Assembly (NCBI GenBank): GCA_913056185.1
Contig: CAJXLV010000002.1
Span: forward strand, 62,001 to 126,000
Length of the DNA: 64,000 bases
DNA from: an uncultured Bacteroidota bacterium
Lineage (GTDB): Bacteria; Bacteroidota; Rhodothermia; Rhodothermales; Salinibacteraceae
Direction of reading: 5' to 3'
Shown: positions 28,901-38,802 of the stretch, piece after piece
Numbering within the stretch: position 1 is the first letter of the stretch
Layout of the letters: the number at the start of each line of letters is the position of its first letter
The notes under the pieces: generated by a model
Database searches by the model: none
What the model was told of the DNA's origin: nothing
What the model saw: the letters and a program-made list of their open reading frames with translations, nothing else
Translations under genes and position numbers: made by a program

Positions 28901-29356
28901 GGCACCCGTTACTGCCAAAACAACTGCCCCTATAAGGTCCGGCGCTTCAACTTCTACGACTGGACCAAGACGCTCCCCACAGAGGTGCAGATGGCCCAGA
29001 ACCCGGACGTCACGGTGCGCAACCGGGGCGTCATGGAGAAGTGCACGTGGTGCGTGCAGCGGATTCGTAAGGGGCAGCAGCAGGCCGACAACGAGAACCG
29101 CGACCTGGGCCCGAACGAGATCGAGACGGCCTGTCAGGAAGCCTGTCCCACCGACGCCATTACCTTTGGCGACCTCAACAACCCAGAGAGCGACGTGGTA
29201 AGCGAGAAGCAGAACCCACGCCGGTACGAGCTGCTCTCGTACCTCAACACAAAGCCGCGCCTCTCCTACCTGGGACGCGTACGAAACACAAACCCCCGCC
29301 TGGAAGAGGCGCTGTCGTCGGAGCCCACGGCGGACGCGGCCGCCGCGAGCGCGTAG
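25967..29356 (+). CDS. actB: Alternative Complex III subunit ActB, molybdopterin-like/iron-sulfur protein
   Basis: A 1129-residue two-part protein. The N terminus has a twin-arginine segment SRRQFLQLMGAAMAMAGLAGC with a lipobox-like Cys at about 73. The first part (to about 760) is the molybdopterin-oxidoreductase fold without visible cofactor ligands, as in ActB1. The second part (about 870-1110) carries four ferredoxin-type cysteine clusters: CTGCNACIVAC, CQHCENAPCEAVCP, CIGTRYCQNNCP, and CTWC with ACQEACP. Between them lies a histidine- and glycine-rich insert (about 770-845). It transfers electrons within the periplasmic arm of the quinol:cytochrome c oxidoreductase. Confidence 0.95.
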   Translation: MIELDVVDPDSADRNDESGPTFWRHWSESDTETDGNDLLEFEPGDSEPPSGASRRQFLQLMGAAMAMAGLAGCRRPEEKILPYAENPETVMPGVADYYATAMPFRGVVRPVVAKSNEGRPTKIEGNGDHPVGQKGTSPFEQASVLNLYDPDRSRVVRQGGVPASWDDFVAFCRRLGTEAEQRQVAVLVEDTDSPTVQAMRRRMEDRFPGLRWVPYAPGGGQDARRLGMQQAFGRPLRPRYALDEAETIVSLDANFLDGRSHDFVRNSSGFAEGRRLEDADGTMSRLYTIESRYSTTGGASDHRLSMRAGRIPAFAAALGAELGVGDAPEAAWSEKERLHVREVARDLREAGANGVVMAGESQPPAVHALAMAINQRLGGLGTTVMLLDTGQDEAQPQDEALADLTASMRAGEIDTLFMLGTNPVYDAPAETGFADALANVQETVHLGRLRNETAQVADWHVPRTHYLEQWGDGRAYDGTLSVIQPLIRPLYDDAHSLIEVLNLAATGVEASGYDLVREQWRARLGEPFREQWRQVLHDGYVDNTGYETASVGQAAVPSVEAPGGDDDLEVVFRADPKLLAGRFSNNPWMQELPDPITKIVWDNVAVMSRATAEELGVTVDRREGSFYADRVELSLNGQAVELPVWVQPGYPDGSIGVTMGYGRTLDSTRESESTPFWDTSDETNIYNGAPVAGGVEGAGDGVDVVGANVAPMRPVGGRVAAGAEVAKVGSDYLIATTQEEGTMQGRPIVRWATLEEFKDDPYFVNESQPPVPSVGHGDEGGHGGEHGGGEHGGDGAAHDVSGHGLDAGPGADAHAAESMPEQAAQGESGGHGGDGAAHGGEQEAPAGQRQRDYPMPWQENHPTEQPEFKDNPYYGNQWGMTVDLNTCTGCNACIVACTSENNVQVVGKDEVSRGRHMYWIRNDRYYVSEEEGDDDPEMLMQTVMCQHCENAPCEAVCPVAATVHSPDGTNQMVYNRCIGTRYCQNNCPYKVRRFNFYDWTKTLPTEVQMAQNPDVTVRNRGVMEKCTWCVQRIRKGQQQADNENRDLGPNEIETACQEACPTDAITFGDLNNPESDVVSEKQNPRRYELLSYLNTKPRLSYLGRVRNTNPRLEEALSSEPTADAAAASA

Positions 29357-29407
29357 CCGCAGAGACGCCGTCCCTACACGAGCCGTAGAATCGACTCTCA
29401 GAGATTC

Positions 29408-30934
29408 GTGGAGACCTCCAAAAAACTTCCCGCCGACCCGTCCGCGCCGGCGCCCTCTCCGTCCGGCGACGGTGCGCCCTCCCGCCTGGTGAAGGGCAAC
29501 CTGTCGTTCCACGACATCACCGAAATGGTGTCGCGGCACGCGGAAAAGAAGGCCCCCCTGGCGTGGTACGTGGCCTTCTCCGTGGCGCTGTCCGGCACCA
29601 TGTTGCTGCTGGGCCTCCTGGCGTACGTGGTGTGGAACGGCATCGGCGTGTGGGGCAACAACCAGCCCGTCGGGTGGGGCTGGCCCATCGTCAACTTCGT
29701 GTTCTGGGTCGGCATCGGCCACGCCGGAACGCTGATTTCGGCCATCCTCTTCCTCTTCCGCCAGCACTGGCGGACGGCCATCAACCGGGCCGCGGAGGCG
29801 ATGACGCTCTTCGCGGTGATGTGTGCCCTCATCTGGCCCACCTTCCACGTCGGGCGCGTCTGGGCCATCTACTGGACGCTCCCGATTCCGAACCAGATGG
29901 CCATGTGGCCGCAGTTCAAGAGCCCGCTGCTCTGGGACGTGTTTGCGGTCTCCAGCTACTTCCTCGTCTCGCTCGTCTTCTGGTACGTGGGCCTCGTCCC
30001 CGACCTGGCCACCCTGCGCGACCGCGCCAAAAACTTCTGGCGCCAGCGCATCCTTGCCTTCTTTTCGCTCGGCTGGACGGGCTCGAACCGCCACTGGCGC
30101 AACTACGAAAAGGCCTACTTGCTGCTCGCCGGCCTCGCCACACCGCTGGTCCTCTCGGTCCACTCCGTCGTGTCGTTCGACTTTGCGGTGTCGGTCATCC
30201 CGGGGTGGCACACCACCATCTTCCCGCCCTACTTCGTGGCCGGGGCCATTTTTTCCGGCTTCGCGATGGTGGTGACGCTTATGGTCATCACCCGCGAGAT
30301 CTACGACCTCAAAAACGTCATCACGCTCGATCACCTGGAGAAGATGAACATCATCATCCTGGTGACCGGAACCATCGTGGGCTTCGCCTACATCACGGAG
30401 TTCTTTATGGCGTGGTACTCCGGCGTGCAGTACGAGCAATACGCCTTCATCAATCGGGCCTTTGGGCCCTACGCCTGGGCGTACTGGATCATGATGACCT
30501 GCAACTTGGTCACGCCGCAGCTCTTCTGGTTCAAAACGCTGCGCCGCTCCATCCCGGTCATGTTCGTGCTCTCGATTTTTGTGAACATCGGGATGTGGTT
30601 CGAGCGGTTCGTGATTACAATCACGTCGCTGCACCGCGACTTTCTGCCGAGCTCGTGGGGCTACTTCACGGCCACGTGGGTCGACATCGGGACGTTCGTC
30701 GGCTCGTTCGGCCTCTTCTTTACGCTCTTCCTGCTGTTCCTGCGCTTCGTGCCCATGGTGGCGATGGCGGAGGTAAAGGGCGTGATGCCGCAGGCCGACC
30801 CGCACTACCACGAGCACGGCGGCAACGGGCACGCGGAAGGCGACGGGGAGCCCTACATCAAGCCGGCGGAACCGGCCCTGGCGGAGGCCCACCGCGGCAA
30901 CGGGGCCGAAGACACGGAGGCGCCTTCGACCTGA
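29408..30934 (+). CDS. actC: Alternative Complex III subunit ActC (NrfD-like)
   Basis: A 508-residue membrane protein with about ten hydrophobic segments and the NrfD/PsrC pattern, for example [20 protein letters not shown] and [21 protein letters not shown]. It binds menaquinol in the membrane and passes electrons to ActB. The C terminus is hydrophilic with a His-rich stretch. The start is a GTG at 29408, 51 bp after actB. ActF is its paralogue. Confidence 0.95.
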   Translation: METSKKLPADPSAPAPSPSGDGAPSRLVKGNLSFHDITEMVSRHAEKKAPLAWYVAFSVALSGTMLLLGLLAYVVWNGIGVWGNNQPVGWGWPIVNFVFWVGIGHAGTLISAILFLFRQHWRTAINRAAEAMTLFAVMCALIWPTFHVGRVWAIYWTLPIPNQMAMWPQFKSPLLWDVFAVSSYFLVSLVFWYVGLVPDLATLRDRAKNFWRQRILAFFSLGWTGSNRHWRNYEKAYLLLAGLATPLVLSVHSVVSFDFAVSVIPGWHTTIFPPYFVAGAIFSGFAMVVTLMVITREIYDLKNVITLDHLEKMNIIILVTGTIVGFAYITEFFMAWYSGVQYEQYAFINRAFGPYAWAYWIMMTCNLVTPQLFWFKTLRRSIPVMFVLSIFVNIGMWFERFVITITSLHRDFLPSSWGYFTATWVDIGTFVGSFGLFFTLFLLFLRFVPMVAMAEVKGVMPQADPHYHEHGGNGHAEGDGEPYIKPAEPALAEAHRGNGAEDTEAPST

Positions 30935-30985
30935 CTCCGGGGCGCCCCTCACACCACTGTATTCGATTGTGCATCGCGCGACGCC

Positions 30986-31591
30986 ATGCCTACCCTCGTT
31001 CAAGACCTAAAGGCCCGACTGGGGATCTTTGAGAGCGACGCCGACCGGGTCTACGGCCTGTTGGCAGAATTCTCGGACCCCGGCGCCCTGCTCCACGCCG
31101 CCGAGGCGGTGCGGGAGGACGGCTACCAGCACTTTGACACCCACAGCCCCTTCCCCATTCACGGAATGGATGAAGCCATGGGGCTGGGCAACGCCACTGG
31201 GGTTGGCGTCCTGGCCTTTTTCGGGGGCGTCACCGGCTGCGTAGGGGCGTACCTCCTGCAGTGGTGGACCGCCGCGGTGGACTACCCGCTCAACATTAGC
31301 GGCAAGCCGTTCTTTGCGGTCGAGCCCTCGGTGCCCATCATGTTCGAGTTGACGATCCTGTTCGCGGCGTTTGGGGCTGTGGCGGGCATGCTGGCGCTCA
31401 ACGGACTGCCCCGCCCCTACAACCCGCTGTTTTACTCCGAGCGCTTCAAGGGCGCGACCGACGACCGCTTCTTCCTGCACATCGCCGCCAGCGACGACCA
31501 GTTCGACGTGGAGGAAAGCGCCGCCCTGCTGCAGCGCATTGGGGCGCAGCACATTGAACTCGTAAAGGACGATGGCACCATGGACGCGTGA
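30986..31591 (+). CDS. actD: Alternative Complex III subunit ActD (DUF3341)
   Basis: A 201-residue DUF3341 protein: an N-terminal soluble part (VYGLLAEFSDPGALLHAAEAVREDGY), THSPFPIHGMDEAMGLG, then two membrane segments (about 70-90 and 112-135) and a short soluble tail. It is a structural membrane subunit of Alternative Complex III without cofactors. The gene is 51 bp from actC. Confidence 0.95.
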   Translation: MPTLVQDLKARLGIFESDADRVYGLLAEFSDPGALLHAAEAVREDGYQHFDTHSPFPIHGMDEAMGLGNATGVGVLAFFGGVTGCVGAYLLQWWTAAVDYPLNISGKPFFAVEPSVPIMFELTILFAAFGAVAGMLALNGLPRPYNPLFYSERFKGATDDRFFLHIAASDDQFDVEESAALLQRIGAQHIELVKDDGTMDA

Positions 31592-31642
31592 GGAGCCGCG
31601 CCCTGTGCTTGTCTGCCTGCTCCCAGATTTTCTGTACGACCA

Positions 31643-32311
31643 ATGCGACGCTTGCTTTTTGCCGGAGTGGTCCTCGCGTCCCTGCTTTTGGTAGGGTGCC
31701 GCGGGACCCAGTCGGACAATCCTCCCATCCATCTGAATCTGGACATGGACTTCCAGCCGAAGTTTGGGCCGCAGGAGGCCAATCCCCTCTTCGAGGACAA
31801 CGCGGCGATGCGCACCCCGGTCCCGGGCACAGTTCCGCGCGGGGCGGTGCGCACCGATGCAGCCCTGTACGAGGGGCGCACAGAGGAGGGCAACTACGTG
31901 GCCGAGATGCCCATTGCGATCAATCGGGCGGTGCTGGAGCGCGGGCAAGACCGCTACGACGTGTACTGCGCGGTGTGCCACGGCAAGACGGGGGCCGGAG
32001 ACGGGGTGATTATGCGCCAGGACTACGGCTACACCCCTGCCTCCAGCTACCACATCGATCGCCTCCGCACTGCGCCGGACGGCTACCTGTACGACGTGAT
32101 CAACAATGGCGTGCGCAACATGCCGGCCTACGGGCAGAAAATCCCTGTCATGGACCGCTGGGCCATCGTGGCCTATATCCGGGCCCTGCAGCGCAGCCAA
32201 AACGCCTCGCCCGGCGACCTGCCCCCCGAGCAGCAGGCCCGGCTGGGCGTAGAGGACGCCCCCACGGCCCCCCCAACGGCCAATCCAACGGCCAGCCGCG
32301 AGGCCCCGTAG
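31643..32311 (+). CDS. actE: Alternative Complex III subunit ActE, monoheme cytochrome c lipoprotein
   Basis: A 222-residue protein with a lipoprotein signal ending LLLVGC (Cys about 19), one heme c motif CAVCH (about 109-113) and a likely axial Met in NMPAY. It is anchored at the periplasmic face and hands electrons from ActA/ActB toward the oxidase. The tail is Pro/Ala-rich. It follows actD after 51 bp. Confidence 0.94.
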   Translation: MRRLLFAGVVLASLLLVGCRGTQSDNPPIHLNLDMDFQPKFGPQEANPLFEDNAAMRTPVPGTVPRGAVRTDAALYEGRTEEGNYVAEMPIAINRAVLERGQDRYDVYCAVCHGKTGAGDGVIMRQDYGYTPASSYHIDRLRTAPDGYLYDVINNGVRNMPAYGQKIPVMDRWAIVAYIRALQRSQNASPGDLPPEQQARLGVEDAPTAPPTANPTASREAP

Positions 32312-32393
32312 CACTACGTGCTGCTTGCCCCGCCGCCCGTCCACATCGCTCACTTCCGGACCCCACGGGTCTGAACGATCTCCCCCCAACACC

Positions 32394-33656
32394 ATGGCCG
32401 ACGCATTCAACCGAAGCTCCTTCTTTACCTGGCTGGTGGATCCCGCCCAGTCGACTCGTGACGCAGCGGAGCGCGCCTACCGGTTCGCGGGGGATCGGCG
32501 CGCGTGGGTCGTTCCGCTGGCGCTTGGCATTGCACTGCTTGCCATCAGTGCGCTGGGGCTGTGGCAGAGCCCGGATGACTTCTTTTTTGCCTACCTGACG
32601 GGCTGGTCCTTTTTGCTGACAACGTCCCTCGGCGGGCTCTTTTTCCTGGTGTTTAATCACCTCACGCGAGCGCACTGGAGCGTGGTGGTCCATCGCATCA
32701 ATGAAGGGTTGGTGTGGGCGTTTCCGCTGCTCTTTCTGCTCGGGCTTCCCCTTTTGTTTGGGATGCACGACCTGTACCACTGGACCCACGCGGAGCTCTA
32801 CGACCCCAATAGCCCGCAGTACGACGAGGTGCTGGCGGGCAAACGCGCCTACCTGAACGTTGAGTTCTGGAGCGTGCGCATGGTGGGGTACTTTGCGGTG
32901 TGGACCCTGATCTCGTACCGCCTCTACAGCTTCTCCCTGCGACAAGACGTAGACCCCGACCCGTCGCTCCAGCAGAAGATGCGCAACACCAGCGCCTGGG
33001 GACTGCCCCTCCTGGCGGTGACCACCGCGTTTGCGAGCTACGACGTTCTGATGTCCACGGACCCGCACTGGTTCTCGACCATCTTCGGCATCTACTTCTT
33101 TGCGGGGGGCATTCTCAGCGCCGTTGCGACCATCACGCTGCTCACCCTCATCCTCCAGCACAATGGAGGGCTGCTCCGCGGAATCGTGACGCCGGAGCAC
33201 TACCACGACCTCGGCAAGTACCTGTTCGGGTTTGTGGTCTTTTGGGCCTACATCGCGTTTAGCCAGTATGTGTTGTACTGGTACGGCGGCATTCCCGAAG
33301 AGACGGTCTGGTTCCAGCATCGGCTCCGTGGGGGATGGGGCTGGCACAGCGCATCGCTCGTCCTCTTCCACTTCCTCGTGCCGTTCCTCCTTTTGCTGCC
33401 GCAGGCCACCAAGCGCGCCGCTCCGGTGCTCGGAGTGCTGGCCGTCTGGCTCATCGGCATGCACTGGTTCGACCTCCACTGGGTGGTCTTGCCGGTGCTG
33501 CGGGACAGTGCGGGGTTTCACTGGTTGGACTTTACATGCTGGTTGGGGTTGACGGGAATCTTCGCCGGGGCCCTCGTGTACCGGTTGAGTCGTCACCCAC
33601 TGGTCCCCCAAAATCATCCTTCGCTCTCTGAGTCGCTGCACTTCGAGAACCTGTAG
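32394..33656 (+). CDS. actF: Alternative Complex III subunit ActF (NrfD-like)
   Basis: A 420-residue polytopic membrane protein of the NrfD fold and paralogue of ActC, with about ten hydrophobic segments (for example VPLALGIALLAISALGLW and SWFSTIFGIYFFAGG-like stretches). It completes the membrane part of Alternative Complex III. The ATG at 32394 (MADAFNRSSFF) is chosen because the open frame before it covers the actE end and lacks family features. An unknown gene and then the oxidase genes follow. Confidence 0.93.
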   Translation: MADAFNRSSFFTWLVDPAQSTRDAAERAYRFAGDRRAWVVPLALGIALLAISALGLWQSPDDFFFAYLTGWSFLLTTSLGGLFFLVFNHLTRAHWSVVVHRINEGLVWAFPLLFLLGLPLLFGMHDLYHWTHAELYDPNSPQYDEVLAGKRAYLNVEFWSVRMVGYFAVWTLISYRLYSFSLRQDVDPDPSLQQKMRNTSAWGLPLLAVTTAFASYDVLMSTDPHWFSTIFGIYFFAGGILSAVATITLLTLILQHNGGLLRGIVTPEHYHDLGKYLFGFVVFWAYIAFSQYVLYWYGGIPEETVWFQHRLRGGWGWHSASLVLFHFLVPFLLLLPQATKRAAPVLGVLAVWLIGMHWFDLHWVVLPVLRDSAGFHWLDFTCWLGLTGIFAGALVYRLSRHPLVPQNHPSLSESLHFENL

Positions 33657-33763
33657 GTGCGCGGCGTCGGGCATCTTTTTGGTGATTTTCACCGGGGGGG
33701 ATGACCCTTCTCCGGAGTCCGTCGTTTTTCATGTGATCGGTCGATTCATTCCCTCTTTGCGCC

Positions 33764-34513
33764 ATGGCCGCTTCTGAGTCCCCGTCCTCCGTTCCCTCGC
33801 TTGTGGCCCCGAGCGACGCAGCGTTGGCAAATGGAGACGAGGTGACGTTCGTCTGGAAACCTGCTGATGACGCTCTGCAGTATCGCCTGCAGGTCGCGCC
33901 TACGGCCGGGTTTCAGGACGTTCTCCTGGATGCCTCTGTGGGGGAGGAAACGGCGGTGACTGTCGGAAATCAACTGCCCACCGACGGGCAGACGCTGTTC
34001 TGGCGGGTGGTGGTGGAGCGGGAGACAGGGCCGCGCACCACCAGCGCCGTGGAGAGTTTTGTCGCAACCACGGCGGAGGAGGCAGAAGCCGACGGGCTGG
34101 ATTCCGCATCGCCATCCGTTACCGAAGTGGGACAGGCTGCCCGTCCGCCGGAGCCGTCCCCGGAAGTCTTCAGCTTTGAGGCGCAGCTTGAGGAAGAGAA
34201 AGACCGCGGGGTCGCCTACGAGGGCGTCGCGGCCACCCAGATCATCGGGATCTCCGGATCGATCCTCCTCGTGATCCTTGTTGCCGTCGCCATCCTCTTT
34301 GGGTGGTTTGGGCAAGTAACCCAGGACGAACGGGCGGCCGTGGCGGAGCGGCAGACCTACGATCAGATTCAGCAAGCCGAGCAGGAGGCGGCCCGCACCC
34401 TGCAGGAGTACGGGGTGCTCGACGAAGAAGAGGGGGTGTATCGCATCCCCATTCAGCGCGCTATGGATCTCGTTGCGAAGGAGCAGCAGGACGCTTCGTC
34501 GCCGCCGCAGTAG
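33764..34513 (+). CDS. Fn3-like single-span membrane protein of unknown function in the act-cox cluster
   Basis: A 249-residue protein. Residues about 10-105 look like a fibronectin type III-like beta-sandwich (VTFVWKPADDALQYRLQVAP and QTLFWRVVVERETGPRTTSA). A Pro/Glu-rich linker and one membrane segment (about 158-180, ending ILFGWFGQV) follow. The charged C-terminal tail (DERAAVAERQTYDQIQQAE and IPIQRAMDLVAKEQ) could be helical. It lies between actF and coxB on the same strand, so it may assist the assembly or joining of the two complexes. No known subunit of either complex matches. Confidence 0.75.
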   Translation: MAASESPSSVPSLVAPSDAALANGDEVTFVWKPADDALQYRLQVAPTAGFQDVLLDASVGEETAVTVGNQLPTDGQTLFWRVVVERETGPRTTSAVESFVATTAEEAEADGLDSASPSVTEVGQAARPPEPSPEVFSFEAQLEEEKDRGVAYEGVAATQIIGISGSILLVILVAVAILFGWFGQVTQDERAAVAERQTYDQIQQAEQEAARTLQEYGVLDEEEGVYRIPIQRAMDLVAKEQQDASSPPQ

Positions 34514-34618
34514 AGGTGCGCAGCCGACGGTCTTGGGCCGCTCCGGCTGGAACACGATGTGGGGCCAGACCCTCTGGCTCGCCGACCGGCACAATTTTGC
34601 CACTAATGACCAATCCCA

Positions 34619-35566
34619 ATGGGTGACTTTTGGCTTCCCGAAGCAGCGTCGACCATGGCGCCGGAGGTCGACAGCCTCTTCAATTTCGTAAACGCCGTCA
34701 GCGCCATTCTCCTTGTTGGCGTGGTGGCGGCCATGCTGTGGTTTGTCTACAGGTATCGCCGCCAAGACCCGGCAGAGCGTCCGGCGCCGGTCAAGGAAAG
34801 CAAGCTCCTCGAGATTTCCTGGATCGTGATTCCGACGATCCTGGTCCTGCTCGTGTTCAACTGGGGATTCAAGTCGTTCATCAAGCAGAAGACCGTGCCC
34901 CCGGACGCGTACGACATCCGCGTGCAGGCCCGGCAGTGGAGCTGGGTCTTCGAGTATCCGAACGGCGTCACGTCCGACACGATGTACGTCCCTGAGGGGG
35001 AGCCGGTGAAAACCACCATGAGCAGCAGCAACGTCATCCACAGCTTCTTCGTGCCTGCCTTTCGGGTAAAGCAGGACGTGCTGCCCAACCGCTATACCTC
35101 CGTCTGGTTTGAGGCCACAAAGAAGGGAACGTACGATCTCTTCTGTACCGAATATTGCGGGCGCGACCACTCGGAGATGGACGCTGCCGTCAAGGTCGTT
35201 TCGCGCGAACGGTTCGACCGGTGGCTCAAAGAGTCCGCCACGCCGAAGGACATCCCGCTTCCGGAACTGGGAGAAAAGCTGTACGGCCAGCAGGGATGTC
35301 AGGGCTGCCACAGCCTTGATGGCTCGGACATGGTGGGCCCCACGTGGAAGAATCTCTACGGAAAGACCGGGCACGAGATGTCTGATGGCAGTACGGTTAC
35401 CGCAGATGAAAACTATCTGCGGACGTCCATCCTGAACGCCGGCGACAAGGTGGTGCAGGGATACCAGAACGTTATGCCTTCGTACGCCAACCTGTCGGAA
35501 AAAGAAGTCGCAGGGCTTGTTGCATTCATCAAGCAGCAGAGTGACAATGAGCTGCCTCAGGAGTAG
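34619..35566 (+). CDS. coxB: caa3 oxidase subunit II with fused cytochrome c
   Basis: A 315-residue protein with two N-terminal membrane helices (about 22-45 and 62-85), then the CuA domain with the ligand set CTEYCGRDHSEM (about 175-186) and a His further upstream (SNVIHSFFVPAF). A C-terminal cytochrome c domain carries CQGCH (about 227-231). This fusion defines a caa3-type oxidase that takes electrons directly from Alternative Complex III. The gene starts about 105 bp after the Fn3-like gene. Confidence 0.96.
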   Translation: MGDFWLPEAASTMAPEVDSLFNFVNAVSAILLVGVVAAMLWFVYRYRRQDPAERPAPVKESKLLEISWIVIPTILVLLVFNWGFKSFIKQKTVPPDAYDIRVQARQWSWVFEYPNGVTSDTMYVPEGEPVKTTMSSSNVIHSFFVPAFRVKQDVLPNRYTSVWFEATKKGTYDLFCTEYCGRDHSEMDAAVKVVSRERFDRWLKESATPKDIPLPELGEKLYGQQGCQGCHSLDGSDMVGPTWKNLYGKTGHEMSDGSTVTADENYLRTSILNAGDKVVQGYQNVMPSYANLSEKEVAGLVAFIKQQSDNELPQE

Positions 35567-35654
35567 CCTGTCGCAGTTGCTATATTTCCGGGACCTCCCG
35601 GGCCGAAGCATTGCTCAGCCGCGTACGCTCGTCACACACCACGACTGACACATC

Positions 35655-37400
35655 ATGAGTACGACTACGCACGACGCACCGGTCGCCGACGAGGTTGGCC
35701 CCGAGGCAGAAGAGACCAATTACCTCAATCACGAGACCAGTGTCTGGTCGTGGTTGACGACGAAAGATCACAAGCGCATTGGGGTGCTCTACTGCGTGTC
35801 CCTTGCCCTGGTCTTTCTGGCCGCGGGGGTCCTGGCGCTGCTCATGCGGGCGGAGCTTTCCGGCTCTGGCGAGACCCTCATGGGGAATGACACCTACAAC
35901 CAGGTGTTCACCATGCATGGGATCCTGATGGTCTTTCTCTTTCTGGTCCCCTCCATCCCCGCCATCCTCGGCAACTTTGTGCTTCCCCTCCAGATTGGGG
36001 CGAAGGACGTCGCCTTCCCGAAGCTAAACCTGGCGTCGTGGTACGTCTACATGGCGGGGGCCATCCTCACCATTGCGGCGCTTCTGACGGGCGGCGTCGA
36101 TACGGGGTGGACCTTCTACACGCCGTATTCCTCGACCACTGGGGGCGGCGTGCTCTGGATGACGGCCGCGATCTTCGTGGCCGGGTTCGCGTCCATCTTT
36201 ACCGGGATCAACTTCATCGTGACGGTCCACAAAATGCGTGCCCCCGGGATGACGTGGAACCGGCTTCCGCTCTTCATCTGGGGGCTCTACGCCACCAGCA
36301 TCGTGCAGGTGCTGGCCACGCCGGTCATTGGCATTACGATGATGCTCCTCATTCTGGAGCAGACCATGCAGATTGGCATTTTTGACCCTGCGCTTGGAGG
36401 CGATCCGGTGCTGTTTCAGCACTTCTTCTGGTTCTACAGTCACCCGGCGGTGTACATCATGATTCTGCCCGCCTTTGGGATCTTGTCGGAGCTGATTGCG
36501 ACGTTCTCGCGCTCCCGGATCTTCGGCTACCGGGCCATTGCCCTCTCGTCGGTCGCCATCGCCATGCTTGGCTTTCTGGTGTGGGGCCACCACATGTTCG
36601 TGAGCGGACAGTCGGCCATTTCCTCGATCGTATTTTCGCTAATTACGTACCTCATTGGCATCCCCTCCGGCATCAAGGTCTTCAACTGGGTGGCCACGCT
36701 GTATAAGGGGTCGATCTGGCTGCAGACGCCGATGCTTTATGCCCTCAGCTTCCTGTTTCTCTTTACAATCGGAGGCTTTACGGGCATCATGGTAGGGGTG
36801 CTGGCGGTGGATGTGCAGCTGCACGATACCTACTACGTGGTGGGGCACTTTCATTACGTAATGATGGGCGGCTCGGTGGTGGCTCTGCTGGGCGGCATGC
36901 ACTACTGGTGGCCAAAGATTACGGGCCGGATGTACAACGAGACCCTCGGCAAGATTGCTGCCGGGCTTGTCTTCCTGGGCTTTAACCTGACGTTTTTCCC
37001 GCAGCTGGTGCTTGGCTCGCGCGGCATGCCGCGCCGCTACGCCAACTACGCGGAGCGCTTTACGGACCTCCACCAGCTCTCTACCTACGGCTCCTGGGTG
37101 CTGGGAGCAGGGCTCTTCCTCATTCTCGGGTATGCGCTCTGGTCGCTCGCCTACGGGGAGGAGGCCCCCGCCAACCCCTGGGGCGCCACCACCCTCGAAT
37201 GGACCAACGTGGCTGCCGTCCCGGATCACCACAACTTCGAGCGAACCCCGCTCGTGACGCGCGGCCCCTACGACTTTCACCTGGCGGACGAGGTCTTTGG
37301 AGGGGGGGACGGCACGGCCCTCGGCGAAGATGTGCCCCGGATGCCGGAGCCAGCCCCCGATGCGCCCAGCGAGGACCCCGCCGAGACGACCCGCACATAG
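35655..37400 (+). CDS. coxA: caa3 oxidase subunit I
   Basis: A 581-residue protein with about twelve helices. It has a low-spin heme ligand in [12 protein letters not shown], the high-spin site with CuB ligands in [18 protein letters not shown] (His about 263, followed by the crosslinked Tyr) and WGHHMF, and the heme ligands in [11 protein letters not shown]. The YSHP motif, without the Glu of type A1 enzymes, marks an A2-type heme-copper oxidase, as known for Rhodothermus marinus caa3. It reduces oxygen to water and pumps protons. It is third in the coxB-coxA-coxC-coxD order. Confidence 0.97.
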   Translation: MSTTTHDAPVADEVGPEAEETNYLNHETSVWSWLTTKDHKRIGVLYCVSLALVFLAAGVLALLMRAELSGSGETLMGNDTYNQVFTMHGILMVFLFLVPSIPAILGNFVLPLQIGAKDVAFPKLNLASWYVYMAGAILTIAALLTGGVDTGWTFYTPYSSTTGGGVLWMTAAIFVAGFASIFTGINFIVTVHKMRAPGMTWNRLPLFIWGLYATSIVQVLATPVIGITMMLLILEQTMQIGIFDPALGGDPVLFQHFFWFYSHPAVYIMILPAFGILSELIATFSRSRIFGYRAIALSSVAIAMLGFLVWGHHMFVSGQSAISSIVFSLITYLIGIPSGIKVFNWVATLYKGSIWLQTPMLYALSFLFLFTIGGFTGIMVGVLAVDVQLHDTYYVVGHFHYVMMGGSVVALLGGMHYWWPKITGRMYNETLGKIAAGLVFLGFNLTFFPQLVLGSRGMPRRYANYAERFTDLHQLSTYGSWVLGAGLFLILGYALWSLAYGEEAPANPWGATTLEWTNVAAVPDHHNFERTPLVTRGPYDFHLADEVFGGGDGTALGEDVPRMPEPAPDAPSEDPAETTRT

Positions 37401-37452
37401 CCGGCGGTGCTCGGGTTCCCTGCCCCTGTCTCACGAGATTCCCTGATGGCTT

Positions 37453-38148
37453 ATGGCCACGCACACTGCCCCCGCTCCCACCGACACGGACGACGACCAC
37501 GCGCACCCGGCTCACCTCGAGCACCACTTCGTCTCGTCGACGCAACAGTTCGACTCGGCGAAGCTGGGAATGTGGGTCTTCCTCATCACAGAAATCCTGC
37601 TGTTCAGCGGGATGTTTGTGGCCTATGCCGTCTTTCGACAGTGGAACCCCGAGGTATTTGTGGCGGCCAGCAGCACGTTGGATCAGCTGTGGGGGACCAT
37701 CAACACGGTGGTCCTCCTCACCTCGTCGCTGACTGTTGCCCTGGCCATCCACTCCATTAAGCAGGACCAGGTGAAAACCTGCGTCTACTACTTGCTGTCC
37801 ACGCTGGGGCTGGCGGGGATCTTTATGGTCATCAAGTATATCGAGTACACGGCCAAGTTTGAACATGGGATCTACCCTGGCGCTGCCTTCGACCCCCACG
37901 GGGTGCACTACGAGCACCTGGCTGGGATGGCTGCTGCCCCACAGTTTTTTAGCATCTACTTCGTGATGACCGGAATTCACGGCCTGCACGTCATCATCGG
38001 CATGCTCGTAATTGCCGCCATCGCGGTGATGGCCTGGCGGGGGTCCTTCAGTAGCGAGTGGTATACGCCTGTGGAGCTGACGGGCCTGTACTGGCACCTG
38101 GTCGACATCGTCTGGATTTTCCTCTTCCCACTGATGTATCTCATTTGA
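37453..38148 (+). CDS. coxC: caa3 oxidase subunit III
   Basis: A 231-residue membrane protein with five to six helices and the subunit III pattern: KLGMWVFLITEILLFSGMFV, the central STLGLAGIFMVIK and a final MTGIHGLHVIIGMLVIAAI with LTGLYWHLVDIVWIFLF. The N terminus is Asp/His-rich. An ATG at 37446 lies just upstream in another frame. It supports the core subunits of the oxidase. Confidence 0.95.
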   Translation: MATHTAPAPTDTDDDHAHPAHLEHHFVSSTQQFDSAKLGMWVFLITEILLFSGMFVAYAVFRQWNPEVFVAASSTLDQLWGTINTVVLLTSSLTVALAIHSIKQDQVKTCVYYLLSTLGLAGIFMVIKYIEYTAKFEHGIYPGAAFDPHGVHYEHLAGMAAAPQFFSIYFVMTGIHGLHVIIGMLVIAAIAVMAWRGSFSSEWYTPVELTGLYWHLVDIVWIFLFPLMYLI

Positions 38149-38263
38149 CGCGTTCTGAACGGGGGCTGTGCCTGCGGTCTGTACGACGGCCATGCGCGCA
38201 GTTCCGTGTACATCGCTGCTTTCGGTTCAGCATCCGACGCTTCCAATCCCCCTTCACGATCCT

Positions 38264-38707
38264 ATGGCGCACGACGGCCCACACATCGTCCCCAAGTCGA
38301 TTCTGTTCGCGGTCTTTGGGGGGCTGCTGTTCCTGACAGCCCTTACTGTCGGGGCCGCGTACATTCCTCTCGGTCCGCTGGACGTGCCGGTGGCCATCGC
38401 CCTCGCGGCCACCAAGGCCACCCTTGTGGTGCTCTTCTTCATGCACCTCAAGTACGACAATCCGGTTAATGCCCTAACGTTTGCCATCGGGAGCATCTTT
38501 GTGGTCGTGTTTGTTGCCGTCACGCTTCTCGATACGGCGTTCCGCGGCGACTTGGGGAACGTGAACTCCAAGACGGTGCAGGAACTGCGGGCGGAACAAG
38601 AGCGGCAGGAGGCACAGGCCATCCCGGCCGATTCTCTCCGCATTGCACCGGCGGACTATCCCAATCAGGGGCGGGGGGCGAGCATGGGGGCTGATGGGGG
38701 ATCGTAG
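38264..38707 (+). CDS. coxD: Cytochrome c oxidase subunit IV
   Basis: A 147-residue protein with three membrane segments and the small subunit IV signature KATLVVLFFMHLKYD. The C-terminal tail is Gln/Arg-rich and hydrophilic. The ATG at 38264 (MAHDGPHIV) is preferred; the open frame upstream to 38168 overlaps no family sequence. It follows coxC after 115 bp. Confidence 0.88.
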   Translation: MAHDGPHIVPKSILFAVFGGLLFLTALTVGAAYIPLGPLDVPVAIALAATKATLVVLFFMHLKYDNPVNALTFAIGSIFVVVFVAVTLLDTAFRGDLGNVNSKTVQELRAEQERQEAQAIPADSLRIAPADYPNQGRGASMGADGGS

Positions 38708-38802
38708 AGATGCCCAGTCCCCACCTCATCCTGATGTCGTGCCTCGCGTCGAACCTTTAGGAAGCGTTTCGGTATTAACTTCCCGAACCGCTGATACAAC
38801 TG

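Noticed and set aside
26594..31003. Very long open frame on the minus strand opposite actB and actC
   Set aside because: It lies entirely antisense to two certain genes, has Arg/Val/Gly/His-rich composition typical of antisense frames in GC-rich DNA and shows no domain.
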